Made by a program: the position numbers and the translations under genes. The notes under the pieces are model-generated. The model was not told the DNA's origin and made no database searches. It saw only the letters and a list, made by a program, of their open reading frames with translations. This document shows, one piece after another, positions 1-11,391 of a stretch of 64,000 nt of DNA. Each line of letters begins with the position of its first letter. Within the stretch, counting starts at the first letter, position 1. Origin of the DNA: Halicephalobus mephisto (Eukaryota; Nematoda; Chromadorea; Rhabditida; Panagrolaimidae); assembly GCA_009193035.1 (NCBI GenBank), contig SWDT01000011.1, positions 372,001 to 436,000 of the forward strand. The letters run 5' to 3'.

Positions 1-1
1 C

Positions 2-1322
2 TCGTTCCATGTCAAGTTGACAGATCCTCATGGCAATGTGTACAGGATCAGGACAACACAGGAACGGTCGGCAAGCAAGGCGCTTAAACAACTACTTTGT
101 AGACTCAAGGATCTCCAGGAAATCACCCTTTGGGACTCTTGTCTGACGTCGGAGTTTTCTTCGCCTTTAACTAAACTTGATTCTGTCCAAGTCCTCAGAT
201 TATGGAACTGCTCAAAGTACTTTGAAAATAAAAAGTGAGTTTTTTCCCTTTTCAAAATATCTAGAGTTTTTGTTGTTTACTTAACCTGCAAAATTTTGTG
301 ACTTTTCTGAATTTTGTATTTTTAGCAGTGGACAGAAATTGATCAAGGGACTGTTGTCTTTGCCTAATCTCCACAGTATCCTGGTTTTGGATTCAACGAG
401 TGCTGGTGCTTGTGCGGCTTCCTGTAGAGCTACTTTTTCGAAATCCCTAGCTTTGAAGATCAGAGCTCCAATAGAAAATCTGCAACTTACTGGAGTATAT
501 CTTCCTTTGAAAGCCGTAGAAGTCCTAGCAGATAATCTCGGTCATTCACTGAAAAGATTATCGATTGGATGCACATTTGGACAAGAAAAAAAAAGAATTT
601 CAATTTTAAAAACATTACAACAAATGAGATTAATAACTGATCTGGATTTGCCTCCTTTCTTGTTCCATCTGAGCGAAAACGCCTGTCCCGACGCCGTCGT
701 CCAGCAGGTCTTCGACGTCCTGCCCCTGAAGGCCCTGGGATTCAGACATTACAACAGTTCTGTTTTGTTCAAATTTATCGAACAACATCTTCCTGTTAAA
801 ATTAGAGTCCTCAGAATTCACCATAATGCTAATAGAATTCCGAATTTTGCTCAATTAGGAACAGAAACAGAAATGGAAAAACCAGAAAAAAAGAGTTCAA
901 TAAGTTCTAGGTATTCTATTTTGTCGACTTCTAGATCGAGCGTTGGATCGAACGAAAACAACAATGGACAGCAGAGACGGGATTCCATCGGGGCTGCCAC
1001 GGCCAAAGCGGTGGAATCGAGGAAGGATTCGACCATCAGTTCCTTGGCCCTCAGGAGGTTGACCATCTTCGCCGTGGAAGAAGCTAAAAGAAGGACTTTG
1101 AGATTACGAAGAAGAACATATTCTAATGTTGATGTTATTTATACTCAGGAATCTCAAGCTGGACAAGAAGTATTAGGAAGAATGGCTGAACCAATGAGAT
1201 CACCCCATGTGTATTCTAAATCAGCGAAACGAGAAATAAGGATCATCCATGGAGATCTTGTTCGTCCGATCCCCATAGCCCAATTGGGGAATGAATCTGA
1301 TTTCGAAGACTGGGAGGATTAA
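2..1322 (+). CDS. Leucine-rich-repeat-like protein, 5' end outside window
   Basis: Two exons, 2-234 and 326-1322, give 409 visible residues; the first exon is open to the window edge, so the start is missing. The donor is GTGAGT at 235 and the acceptor TTTTTAG at 325. The N-terminal two thirds has irregular leucine-rich units (LKDLQEITLWDSCL, LDSVQVLRLWNCS, LPNLHSILVLDS, LGHSLKRLSIG), like the LRR part of F-box/LRR or ribonuclease-inhibitor-like proteins. The C-terminal third is Ser/Arg/Glu-rich and probably disordered, and ends in an acidic patch (SDFEDWED). No F-box or membrane segment is in the visible part. I do not recognise the family further, and the function is unknown. The acceptor is a tandem TAGCAG, so one serine could be included or skipped. 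Confidence 0.7.
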
Positions 1323-1335
1323 GAACATCAGTTTT

Positions 1336-1655
1336 CAACGTTTCTGAAAATCGAAAAAATTTAACTTTGAAAATTTCTGAAAAATTTTTATTTTTCAAAT
1401 TTTCAGAAATCTTTGAAATTTTATTTTTTTTTAATTTTTGAAATCTTTGAACTTTGAAGGTTTCTGAAAATCAAAAAAATTTAACTTTGAAAATTTCTGA
1501 AAAATTTTTATTTTTCAAATTTTCAGAAATCTTTGAAATTTTATTTTTTTAATTTTTCTGAAATCTTCGAATTTTGAAGGTTTCTGAAAATCGGAAACAT
1601 TTAACTTTGAAGACTCCTGAAAATTCACAAATTCGAAGACTGGAAAGATTAATGA
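1336..1655 (+). repeat. 120-bp tandem repeat in the 3' UTR, about 2.5 copies
   Basis: Units begin GTTTCTGAAAATC at about 1340, 1460 and 1580, so the period is 120 bp. The third unit is truncated and runs into TTCGAAGACTGGAAAGATTA at 1631, a near copy of the coding end of the gene at 1302-1322 including its stop codon. The array therefore seems to have arisen with a duplication that included the stop codon. Confidence 0.75.
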
Positions 1656-1842
1656 AATCCCGTGTGTACCTAATGAATACGAGTATTATCGAAAGCCTCT
1701 TGCCATTTTTGTAACGGTCTGGACCCGGTGTTGCAGACGAGCCTTGGCTCTCGAGTCACTTCGCAAATTTTATTTATTCCTTTTCTGGAATTTTCCAGAA
1801 ACAGGTGCCTTTCAGTTGTAATCGGTCCGAATTACAAATGTC

Positions 1843-1848
1843 AATAAA
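1843..1848 (+). terminator. Poly(A) signal AATAAA
   Basis: This is the first canonical AATAAA downstream of the stop at 1322, followed by a T-rich stretch. It would give a 3' UTR of about 540 nt that contains the 120-bp array. Confidence 0.5.
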
Positions 1849-2004
1849 ATCATTTTTTTGAATATTTTTGAAATTATAAAAACATTTAAAAATCGATTTT
1901 TTTAATGAAGATTTGTGAGGAGATATTTCTGGAAGACGACCTTGAAATTGGAGGATTTTTTTAGAAAATTTTCGTTGGAAATACAGTAATCGAAGGTTTT
2001 GATT

Positions 2005-2376
2005 CTTGAAATAGAATCGAACACGGACTCCTGCCGCGAAAGTTCCTGATAATACGGTAGAAATTTCTATTATTTTAGAATTGTTTTATCGTTGTTCATA
2101 CAATAGATACCGTTGGAGAAAGAACCGTTAAGAGTCATGTACCTCATCGCCAGAGGGAGTCCAGACCATATTAGTTTCAAAACGAAAATCTAAAAATAAA
2201 GATCTTGAAAAAGGTCTTTGAAATAGAATCGAACACGGACTCCTGCCGCGAAAGTTCCTGATAATACGGTAGAAATTCCTATTATTTTAGGATTAATTTT
2301 TATCGTTGTTCATACAATAGATACCATTGGAGAAAGAACAGTTAAGAGTCATGTACCCCATCGCCAGAGGGAGTCC
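2005..2376. repeat. Two direct copies of a 160-bp element
   Basis: Copies at about 2005-2164 and 2215-2374 share long identical stretches, including CTCCTGCCGCGAAAGTTCCT, a TACGGTAGAAAT box, CATACAATAGATACC and CGCCAGAGGGAGTCC. The core GCCGCGAAAGT-CCTGA-TACGGTA reappears at 50.6-51.0 kb, so this belongs to a dispersed family. Confidence 0.8.
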
Positions 2377-2934
2377 ACATCACTTCGATTCTGAATATTA
2401 AACAAAACATGTTGGAAAATTACGGTATATCTGTCGACGAAGATGAAGAATCATATTTTTTAAAAATCAAAAAAATTTAAAAGTGATTTTTAGATTAAAA
2501 AAAATGAAAAATAATAATTTCCAAAATTCGTAAAAATCACTTTTTTAATTTTGATTTAAAAAAAAATTTAAAATTATTTTTAAAAATTTTTTCAGATCAA
2601 AATTCTCAAATGTCGTGGTTTTGTTTTACATTCTTTGAAAAATTATTTTTACCGATTTTCCGAAATAAGGAATTTTATTCGTTCTTTTTAAAATCAGCGA
2701 AATAAAAGATCAGATTCATTTTAGTTTGAATTCAATTGAAAAGAATTTTTGCGATCAAAATTAGTGCGAATCACTTTGGGCTACTCCAGATCCTTTTGGA
2801 TTTCGTGGAGAAATTATAAGGGATTAAATCAAAAATTCCGAAATTAATATTGTCGGATATTTAAATTATAATAGGATTTTCTGAAGTCCTCAAGTGTCGA
2901 ATGTTCATCAATGCTTTGTATTTTCAAAGTTGCC

Positions 2935-3485
2935 AGTCAGAGGCCGAAGTTAAAGTAGATAATCAAAATTTAAAGCCAAAGTAGACTATCAAAGGTCAAC
3001 ATCAAAATTTATTTCCTAAGGTCAATATCAAAGTTCGACGTCAAAGTTGATAGTCAGAGATCAACATCAAAGTTGATTCTTAAAGGTCAAAGTCGAAGTT
3101 GATAGTCAGAAGTCAACATCAAAGTTTATTTCCTAAGGTCAATATCAAAGTTGATAGTCAGAAGTTGAAATCAAAGTTGACTATCAAAGGTCAACATCAA
3201 AGTATATTTCCTAAGGTCAATATCAAAGTAGATAATCAAAATTTAAAGTCAAAGTAGACCATCAGAAGTCAACATCAAAGTTTATTTCCTAAGGTCAATA
3301 TCAAAGTTCGACGTCAAAGTTGACTATCAGAGATCAACATCAAAGTTGATTCTTAAAGGTCAAAGTCGAAGTTGATAGTCAGAGGTCAACATCAAAGTAT
3401 ATTTCCTAAGGTCAAAGTTAAAGTAGATAATCAAAATTTAAAGTCAAAGTAGACTATCAGAAATCAATATCAAAGTTTATTTCGA
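2935..3485. repeat. Composite minisatellite of AAAGT/GTCAA units
   Basis: Short phrases recur in shuffled order: GTCAACATCAAAGTT, GATAGTCAGAAGTC, TTTATTTCCTAAGGTCAATA (about 3008, 3125, 3197, 3280, 3398) and AAAGTAGATAATCAAAATTT. Higher-order units of about 100-130 bp are visible. No reading frame is supported. The remainder of 2400-3737 is AT-rich and holds nothing else I can identify. Confidence 0.8.
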
Positions 3486-3737
3486 TAAATTTGCCACTTT
3501 TTATCCACTTCCTGACATAAATCCAAAAATTTCAAAGGATTGTATTTTTATAAAAATTAATATTTTTCGAAATTTCAGAATTTTCTAAAAACTTTGAAAA
3601 CTATTGTAAAATAAAAAAGAAAAAGTTAATCACAACAAAGAAGTGCCAGATTTACCATTTTTTGTTTTTAATCCACTTTCTGACAAAAAATTTAAAATTA
3701 CAGTAATTCCAAAAAACATTTTTTTAAAACAAATTTT

Positions 3738-6700
3738 TTATTTTCGAATAACTTTGATCAATTCAAACAAGACCAAAATAAGACACAACAATATAAACCC
3801 GATTCCTTCGAAAATAAATTTTGGAGCAAAAACTTTAAACAACATCAGATGTCGTCGATGAATCAGAGCAGCCAAACATACTCCAACAGCCTTGAATCCT
3901 CCAAAAACGAAAATACCCAAAATTTCTGAATTTTTCGAATTTTCTGAATTTTTTGAATTTTCTGAATTTTCTGAATTTTTCGAATTTTCTGAATTTTTTG
4001 AAGCATTTCTCCAATTAATTATAAAAAAACTTGCAAAAATATGAAAAATAATGAGACTTCCTGGAATTATTTTAAATGGAAAATTTCCAGGAATTCCGAC
4101 GAAAGCTGCTTGCCATGGAATTTGTGCCAGGGTTACTGTATGTCCTAAGGAAAAAAATCCATGACTCATCAATAATGAAAGAAATAATGATTTTAAAAGT
4201 GAATCTGAAAAAAAATATTTAAAATAAAAATATTTAAAAAAATCAAACCTTCGTTCGTGATTACTGTAGCGAAATCTGTAAGTAAAAGAAGTAAAAAAAC
4301 ATTCGGAGCTAATCCATCTCCAAGAATCATTGTTAAAATTAAAATAAATAAATTAAAATTTCCATTTAGCATTTCTGAAATTTTCAATCCAAAAATCGAA
4401 ATAATTAAACAAAAAATAAAAATTAAATAAACAATTTGAGCCAATTTTAAACCAAAATTGTCGAATTTTGAAGAAAAAAATTCACAAAGCCACTGAAGAA
4501 TAATAAAAAAACAAACAGGTTCCGACATTACTGTAATAATTCTCAAAATTCCTGGTTTTTGAATTTTCGAATAAGTAACTAAATAAAAAGTAAGAGAAAT
4601 TAATGAAATAATTCCTAAAATAAATCGAAAAATTTTAACAGAATCCAAAATCATCGACGAAAGTGTCGTTGAAAATATCGATGGAATACAGTTTACTTGT
4701 TCTTCTCGGCATTTTTCGAAAATCCCGCCCAATCTGACAGCCAATAGAGAAAATAAAAATAAAATTATCAATTTTAGGTTTGTTCCATGTTGAAAAGTAT
4801 TTTTTTTCGTCCATCTGAAAATTTAAACAAAAGATTAATTTCATTAAATTCGTTATTTTTTATTTTTCTCAGAAATTCAAAATTATTTTTTAAATTTAAT
4901 TAAGATTTTTATTTTTTATGAATTTTAATTTTAGGAATTTATTTCAAAACAAATTTTAAAAATTAATTTTTATAAAAAATGTGATTTTTGAATATCTGCC
5001 AAAAACGAATAAAAATAAAAAAATGGCAAATCTGACAATTATTTGTTGCCATTGACTCGCTTTTTTCGTTTTAGGATAATTCTAAAATTTCGAAAAAAAT
5101 TAATTTTTATAAAAGTGTAATCCTTTGAAATTTTTGGATTTCCGCCAAAAAGTGAGTAAAAATAAAAAACAGTAATTTAGAAAATTTGCTGTAGAAATCG
5201 ACTAATTTTCAATTTTTTACAGTAAATTAAAACAAAAATTTTCCATAATTTTTTTAATTTTTAATTTTTTAAAAAACAAACCTAAATTTACACATCATTT
5301 CGTAACCAAGGAACACCAGCATGGATTGGAGCTGGAACCGAACAACACTGGGTTCGTAAATGATGAAACTGTTCGAAAGAAACGTCAATCCATAGACGAC
5401 TCCAGAAGCGACAAAAATACAGTACTTCAAATTGATTCTAAGTGACAAAAACTGCAAAATTAAAATTATTCCTTGGTATCCTCCTGACAAAAGTAAAGAA
5501 ACGTTTAAAATTGAAATAATCAAATCGTCGTTTTCGCCTGTCATGAACAACGAAAGTTCCAGAAGAAATACGCCGCTTCTGAAGAGCCAAACAGCTACAG
5601 TAATGGAATTAAAAAAATCATTTTCAACTCTGGCTAATTCAGAAGTCAAATGAACAAGATTAAACAACACAGCTTCCCCTAAGGCGATCAACCCAAGAAC
5701 AACCAACTTCAGATCGAACGTTGTCCAAGCTTCTCTCAGGATTTGCTGAACTTTGAAAATCGTCGAAATCGCTTGTTTTGGATCACTATCTGTAGAAGCT
5801 TCGAATTCTCTCAAAATCCAGTCCAAATGTGCCCCTAGGGCTTGTTCGTGTAAAATATAATTTTGTGCAAATCTAACTATTTGCATACAATTTAATTTTA
5901 AAAATTGTGTTTGAATTTTTTCAGGAATAATTCCACGAATAATAAATCCAAGATTAGAAAACGGAATCGGTATATCCATCAATAATGAAATAGTTGGAAC
6001 AATATCTATTTGTTTTATTTTTTTTTCATAAAAAATCGGTAATTCTTTTTTCGAATATATCAATAATCCAGAATTTTTTTCTTTTTCAGAATCACCACCA
6101 TGATCGCCGGTTACTGTCATACCGTGATCACCACAGACAATTAATATTCCGTCATTTGGAATTTCGTTTATTAATTCAAAAATAAGATTATCCATTTGGT
6201 TCAATTTTCTTTTCATTTCAGGATGATCAGGACCGTATCTATGACCGCAATGATCCACTCCCAGACAATGTCCGATTATAATTTGCCAATCATTTTTTTT
6301 CATTTCTTCGTGAATTTTTGATTCTACAAGGTCATCTACAGTATCCAAATCTTTTATATCAAAAGAAGGAGCTGGGAATTCTCTGTTGAATCTCCCTGGA
6401 ACAAGTGAAATCCACGTATCATCTCCCATGAAAGTTATGTTTCTTTTGGAATTTTTAAATTGATCAATTAAATTGTCTTCCAAAATTTCGGTCGCTCCAA
6501 AATTATCTCCAGCTTCTATGAAAGTCGGCAAAGTCCCCGTCATCAGTGCTTTCAGCCGTTGCAAAGTCGTTGTTGGAGCATCTGCTTCAAATTCGAACAA
6601 TCTTGCATTTTTTGGTTTTTCTTTTAAAATTTTAGCAATTTTAGGCATTTGTCCTCTGAAATATCTTTCATTAAATACAATATCCTTCGGATCAACAGGA

Positions 6701-6906
6701 TCAATAAAGTCAAATCTCAAAGCATCTACAATAAGCCAAATAGTTTTGTTGTAAACCGGTTCTGTCCAACAATTAGGATTAGCCAAGACATCATCGCAGG
6801 CAGATCTGTTCGGAAGAACTCGCCGTTTCAGAAGGAATCCTCTTTGAAAAATAAGCAAACCAGAAATATAAGCAGTTGCTAGGAGTACAACCTTCGAAAT
6901 TTGCAT
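3738..6906 (-). CDS. PIGO: GPI ethanolamine phosphate transferase 3 (PIG-O)
   Basis: Adds ethanolamine phosphate to the third mannose of the GPI anchor in the ER membrane. Exons 6906-5282, 4814-4249 and 4204-3738 splice in phase (AG/A, G/AT) to 885 aa. The start is the ATG just after a TTTTAG acceptor at about 6918. The N-terminus has one membrane segment (about residues 5-22), then the luminal alkaline-phosphatase-like domain: LIVDALRFDF (about 58), APTTTLQRLKALMTGTLP with the likely nucleophile Thr, GHCLGVDHCGHRYG and VCGDHGMT metal-site motifs. The remainder is a multi-membrane-span region, ending with the PIG-O-type GHTVTLAQIPWQAAFVG near the C-terminus. Oddity: exon 3 holds an Asn-Ser-Glu/Lys repeat not expected in the family. 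Confidence 0.93.
3923..4002 (-). repeat. In-frame minisatellite inside PIG-O
   Basis: About eight 9-bp units of TTCTGAATT or TTTCGAATT type. On the coding strand they encode alternating NSE and NSK triplets (about 24 residues) in the C-terminal part of PIG-O, between two membrane segments. The unit length is a multiple of three, so copy-number change keeps the frame. Confidence 0.85.
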
Positions 6907-7140
6907 TTCTCTACATTCCTAAAACCCATATATAAAAATTCAAAAAAATCTAAAATCCCATATACGAAAAAATAAAAAAATTTCATATACGAAAAAATTC
7001 CAAAATCTCATATATGAAAATAAAAAAATTTCATATATAAAAATTTTAAAATTTAAAAACCTTATATGAAAAATAAAAAAATTTCATATATAAAAATTCA
7101 AAAATCACATATATGAAAAATTCAAATTCTATAAAAACAA
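6907..7140. repeat. CATATA-rich imperfect tandem repeat upstream of PIG-O
   Basis: Roughly 30-bp units built on TTTCATATA(T/C)(A/G)AAAAA, about seven copies, start just outside the putative splice acceptor of the PIG-O 5' end. The rest of 7141-7497 is AT-rich and is probably the 3' UTR of the upstream minus-strand gene; a minus-strand AATAAA lies near 7228-7233. Confidence 0.6.
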
Positions 7141-7497
7141 AAAAATTAACATAAAAAACCGATTAAATTTAAATAAACAGGACTCAAACCACAAAACAAT
7201 GAAAAATTTTACACAAATTTAATGAAATTTTATTTTTTTTCCAAATGAAAAAATTGTAGCAAATTAATTTGGCAAAATTTCGTATTTCATCTGTAATTTC
7301 ATTGAGAATTATTAATTTTGAGAATTTTCTCAAATTCCAAAAAAATTCAACTTCTTACAGACGGCATACTGTAGGTGCAGGACCAGAATTGAGCTCATCA
7401 GTCTCCATCAAGGACAGAAAATCAAAACGAAATATTTACTGGAGATCCATTCAAGGATTAACGTAGAAGACAGAGAGCAAAAAGAGGAAAGACAGAT

Positions 7498-8836
7498 TCA
7501 ACTCGCGGATCTACTAGAAGCAACATCTGCTTGGGTTTTCTGGATGAATTTTTGGAGTTTTTTCCAATCACCTCTAGTGGCATGTTTGACGAGTTTCCTG
7601 ATTTTGAACGGGGCGTCTTTTGGACGTTTGAAAGGTTGCAAGGGAGTTTTGTTATGGACATTCAGAAGGGTATGGGCTACATACACGGCTCCGGCGTCTT
7701 GTGTTACTTTTCTCCCAGATCGATTTTTCTGGGAAGCTTGAGAACGAGTCATTCTTCTTTCTTCTTTTTGTTTTTCATTTTCCTCTTCAGAGAACAAATT
7801 CATCCGTCCGGCAGATCTCCCGTAAAATATTTCATTAGAATCGGCTTTCTTTGACAACGATCGAACAAGCTCCATTCTTCTTCTGTATCTCTGCAGAATC
7901 TCATGCGTCAGACAATTTGCGGCATTCAAATTTTTCATCGGAACTGAGGAATTCTTATAAGGAACGGTCGTCGACGTAGCTGCGGACGACATCGATATAC
8001 CGGACACGGAGGACAAAGACTTCGAAGACGACACTCTGCTCATACTGACCGCACCAGAACAATGAGAGGATCCATTGGACTTGTTATTGAAATTCAGAAG
8101 GCTGGAAGTCTGGTAATCGTCGCCAGGAATGAAGGACAGTCTTCTGGACGCTCGTCTTTTCTTCTCCTTGGCTTCTTCCATCTTTCCCCAAAGCTGAGTT
8201 AGGGCTTTACTGTCTCGATCACGAACTGAAAAGGCTACTAGAATATATATGTCCAAAATAACACATGAAACTACATAAATATATCCAAACTTATGTAGTT
8301 ATATACAAAAACTCATAAAATTACGTAATTATATATAAAATAATACATAAAATTACATCGCTTCATGTAAAATCATGCAGTTTTGTATGGAATTGTGTGT
8401 TTATATATAAAACTACAAAGAACTTACGTCTTTTTCGAGCTTGGTCAGCAGGAGTCTCAGCAACGACCTCTTTGTCCAAAATCGCCGGTTCCGATTTGCA
8501 TTTCTTGATGACGGTTTCATCGGGTGTTGCTGGAATAACTACCTTCCTCTTGAGTCTTCCATTCAGAGTTTTTTCTATTTTGTTTGGAGTTTTCTGGAGA
8601 GAACGGACAGGGGAATAAGCTTGGATAGGTTTGGATTTCCTCGGAGATCTTCTCGGTTGAACTGATTTGAGTTCCTTCAGCTTCTTGTGGGTCTTCAGAT
8701 GTCCGTTCGTTGTTCCGTTTTCGTCGACGTCAGGAATCGAAGTAATAGCAGTCTGGAATCCTTCGCAAATTATTTTCATTCGTTGTTCGATACCCGTTTT
8801 TTCTTCATCTGATAAATATTCCAGCAGAAAACTCAT
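7498..8836 (-). CDS. Uncharacterised basic Ser/Arg-rich protein, probably nuclear
   Basis: Two exons, 8836-8428 and 8225-7498, join in phase (AGA C/TT) to 378 aa. I chose the ATG at 8836 because a TTTCAG acceptor ends one base upstream, typical of a trans-spliced or spliced leader start. The protein opens with a helical segment (FLLEYLSDEEKTGIEQRM), then basic stretches with proline-directed sites (RRSPRKSKP, YSPVRSLQKTPNK, PATPDE), a serine-rich middle, and a basic C-terminus (FKIRKLVKHATRGDWKKL). This composition suits a chromatin- or spindle-associated phosphoprotein, but I do not recognise a family and claim no function. The intron (8226-8427) holds AAAATTACGTAATTA-like palindromes. Confidence 0.75.
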
Positions 8837-9764
8837 TCTGAAACTATTTAAATTTAAAATATAATTAATTTTTGCAGAAAATAGAAACTTGAAAACCACA
8901 CGTGAGCAGTTATCAAAAAAGGAAAACCTGGTCATATAACCATGCGTGACAAAGATGAATAGACGAAAAAACCAGAAAAACCACGTTCCGATTTCGTTGT
9001 AGGATTAAACAACGGACATTTTTCCAAGAAAAACTGAAAAAATGCCCGGATTGATTGGCCAACAATTGAAAATGTCCAGCTGCACGCCAGTTTTCCCCAA
9101 TCAATAATGTGCCACTCTCTGCTTGTTAGCGTTCCTTTTTGTCTGGTTTACTCTCGCGCAAAACTGGTCAACTTCAAAGTGTTATTTTTCGAAATTTAAA
9201 AATCAAAATATTTTTATTTTATTTTTAGCTTACATTCTCCGGAAATGACTTGATCCCTCCCCAGGGAACATGGCAACGAGCAGGTGTAAAAAATAATAAT
9301 ACTTGATTCCTGCCTCGTGAGTCCCATTAGTCCCTTTCCGTCGACGAAGGATATTGATTAAAGCTAAAAACCCGAAGAAGTCTCTTTATCCCAAATCTTG
9401 GATATTCTTTGATTCAAAAAATTTAAAAAAAATAAAAAATATACAATCTTATGAAATTTACTGAAAATTGGCCAGAATTCAAGTTGAATAAAAATTGATA
9501 CATTTTCTGATAAGGAGAGATTACAGACTTGGAGGAAAATTCGAGGTAAAGAACGGCCAGTTCTAATCGATAACAATCGAAAAAATACAGTACTATTGGT
9601 AAGAAATAAAAAACAACGGTACTGGTATTTTCGAATTGAGATTTTTAGCAACAGGGGCAAAACGGGCAAATGTGACATAAGCGAAGCCTCAAAGGACCTT
9701 GTGACTAATAACACTAGATATTCAATAATACCCTGAGGGAGTACTAATTCAGTCTACAAGGAAA
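8837..9764. other. Intergenic, no gene supported
   Basis: Upstream region of the basic-protein gene and downstream region of CRTC. It has moderate GC at about 9100-9360. A 116-codon minus-strand frame (9364-9714) starts at a non-ATG codon and shows no domain or splice context, so I do not call it. A GGACCTTGTGACTAATAA stretch near 9694 may be part of the CRTC 3' UTR. Confidence 0.4.
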
Positions 9765-11015
9765 TCAGCCGTTCATGAGTTGTGTTTCACAAGCAGGATC
9801 TAGCTGATGGTCGACGCCGCTGTTGAGCAATTGTTGCATGTCGTCGGAATCGAGATGGAGGTCTTGGAAGCAGTCTAGAGTACCATCGGCTCCTGTTAGA
9901 ACAATATTCGGTATGTCCATAGTGTCAGGACTGGCCGAGTAATGCCTTGTCGGGGGCCAATTCTGCATCATAGGGGCGTCGAAGCTCTGGGCCGGACTGG
10001 TCGGGGCAGATTGGCTTTCGCTGACGACATTGGGGGTGGAGAGTTGCTGGCTACTATGGGGGCCTGCTGACATCGGGCCCATAGGGCCGACATTCGAGGT
10101 CGAAGGTTGCTGCATCATGTAGCCCGGATGGACCGGACTCTGCATCTGGATGTGGTTCGGAAGAGACCCAATCTGCATTTCCTGCTGATGCATATGATTG
10201 GGATCCCCGTAATTAACGACGGGAGGGGGTTGTCCTTGAGGATATTGTTGAGCCGGGGGATAACCGAGATGAGCAGGAGGAGGCATAGCCGGGGGGCAAT
10301 AAGAAGTCTGAGGGGTCTGTCCATTGATGAAGAAATCCGGGGTCCACTGCTGGCCGTTGTAGTACATGTTCGGATTCATCGCGTTGGCATGAATCGTCGG
10401 ATCCGATCTCGCTCTGCTGCAAGTGTAAAACTTAATTCATATATAAAAAACGAAAACGAACTTGGACCAAGCAGGATCAGGGGGCTGCAGGTGGACATTG
10501 GGCGGAATGGAGCTGTCGAGTTGAGGTATTCTCTCGTTGGACTTGCGGTAGGGGTGGTAGTGCTGGGCCCCGGGGGAGCGGGTCCTGTGGGTCTGGGCAT
10601 AGGACCCATGTTGCTGGGGTTGATTCTGCCAGTACCCCCAATTATAAGAATCCGCAGGCAACTGCTGTTGTTGGACCATCTGGTGCACGTTCGGGAGGGA
10701 ACCCCCGGGTCTGTTCCAGCCCATGGACGTGGACGCGAGAGAATGAGGAGGTCCGTTGCACATCCCAGGACCGAGCATATGGGGCTGTAGTGACCCTGGC
10801 ACTGCTCCCGGGATTTGCGACCCCCCGATGCACATAGGGTCCAGAGGGGGTCCGTTCACCGGCGATCCGTCCGAACTCCCCGGCGAAGTCGTCGGTTTCT
10901 TCGTGATCGCGCGAACATCGCTCATGACCGAATGAAAAGCCTCCTGGTCTTCATTCTGCTTCCGCGTCATCATGGCGATCTTCTCGCTAAACTTCCGCGG
11001 AGTGTTCTGCGACAT
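9765..11015 (-). CDS. crtc-1: CREB-regulated transcription coactivator (CRTC/TORC)
   Basis: Coactivator that binds CREB bZIP dimers and moves between cytoplasm and nucleus under AMPK/SIK and calcineurin control. Exons 11015-10462 and 10416-9765 give 401 aa. The start at 11015 puts the CREB-binding helix at residues 6-23 (PRKFSEKIAMMTRKQNED). The centre is Pro/Gln/Gly-rich. RARSDPTIHANAMNPN, formed across the exon junction, matches the conserved CRTC kinase/14-3-3 site; a second candidate is RTRSPG. The C-terminus is acidic (LDSDDMQQLL), as in the transactivation domain. The second-exon acceptor is a CAGCAG tandem that could vary one residue next to the phosphosite. The protein is shorter than vertebrate CRTCs but the domain order is the same. 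Confidence 0.92.
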
Positions 11016-11391
11016 TTCTAATCTTCCGGCAATTGCCAAAAGTGCTGCAACAAACTCACAAATCAACGAGGATGGATTCTGTACATGCAAAATTATGATT
11101 AAAAAAATTTAAAATTAATTTTAATAAAGTGGAAAAAAATCGATATAACAACGCGCAACAAAAATTCAATCGACCGAAATTGGACAAAACAATGAAAAAA
11201 AAATTGTTTGGCCCGATGTTTCCCCGGCTTGTTTCAAAGCCAACGAGAGAACTTGAAGACTCAATGTGACTGACTGCTGTCTCACAACGAAAATTGTGTT
11301 CAGGCGTCCCGGCGTTTTTGAAAATCTCACCTGAGAGTTCCGTTTCCGCGCTTAGCTTCGTTTTCCGAATTTACTGTAGATTTCCACACCA
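11016..11391. promoter_or_regulatory. Divergent promoter region, CRTC / ESD
   Basis: 376 bp separate the two oppositely oriented start codons. The interval has an AT-rich half next to CRTC and a more GC-rich half (CCCGATGTTTCCCCGGC, GCGTCCCGGCG) next to ESD. No TATA box or known site can be assigned with confidence. Confidence 0.5.

Noticed and set aside
2935..3485. CRISPR-like repeat-spacer array
   Set aside because: Units are shuffled phrases without constant repeat or unique spacers, and the genome is nematode.
7498..8836. INCENP or borealin-like assignment for the basic protein
   Set aside because: Size, basic composition and SP/TP sites are suggestive, but no IN-box or other diagnostic motif is present.
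9364..9714. 116-codon minus-strand frame downstream of CRTC
   Set aside because: No ATG start, no family resemblance, and it lies within a probable 3' UTR or intergenic region.
10107..10790. 227-codon plus-strand frame
   Set aside because: Antisense shadow of the Pro/Gly-rich CRTC coding region.
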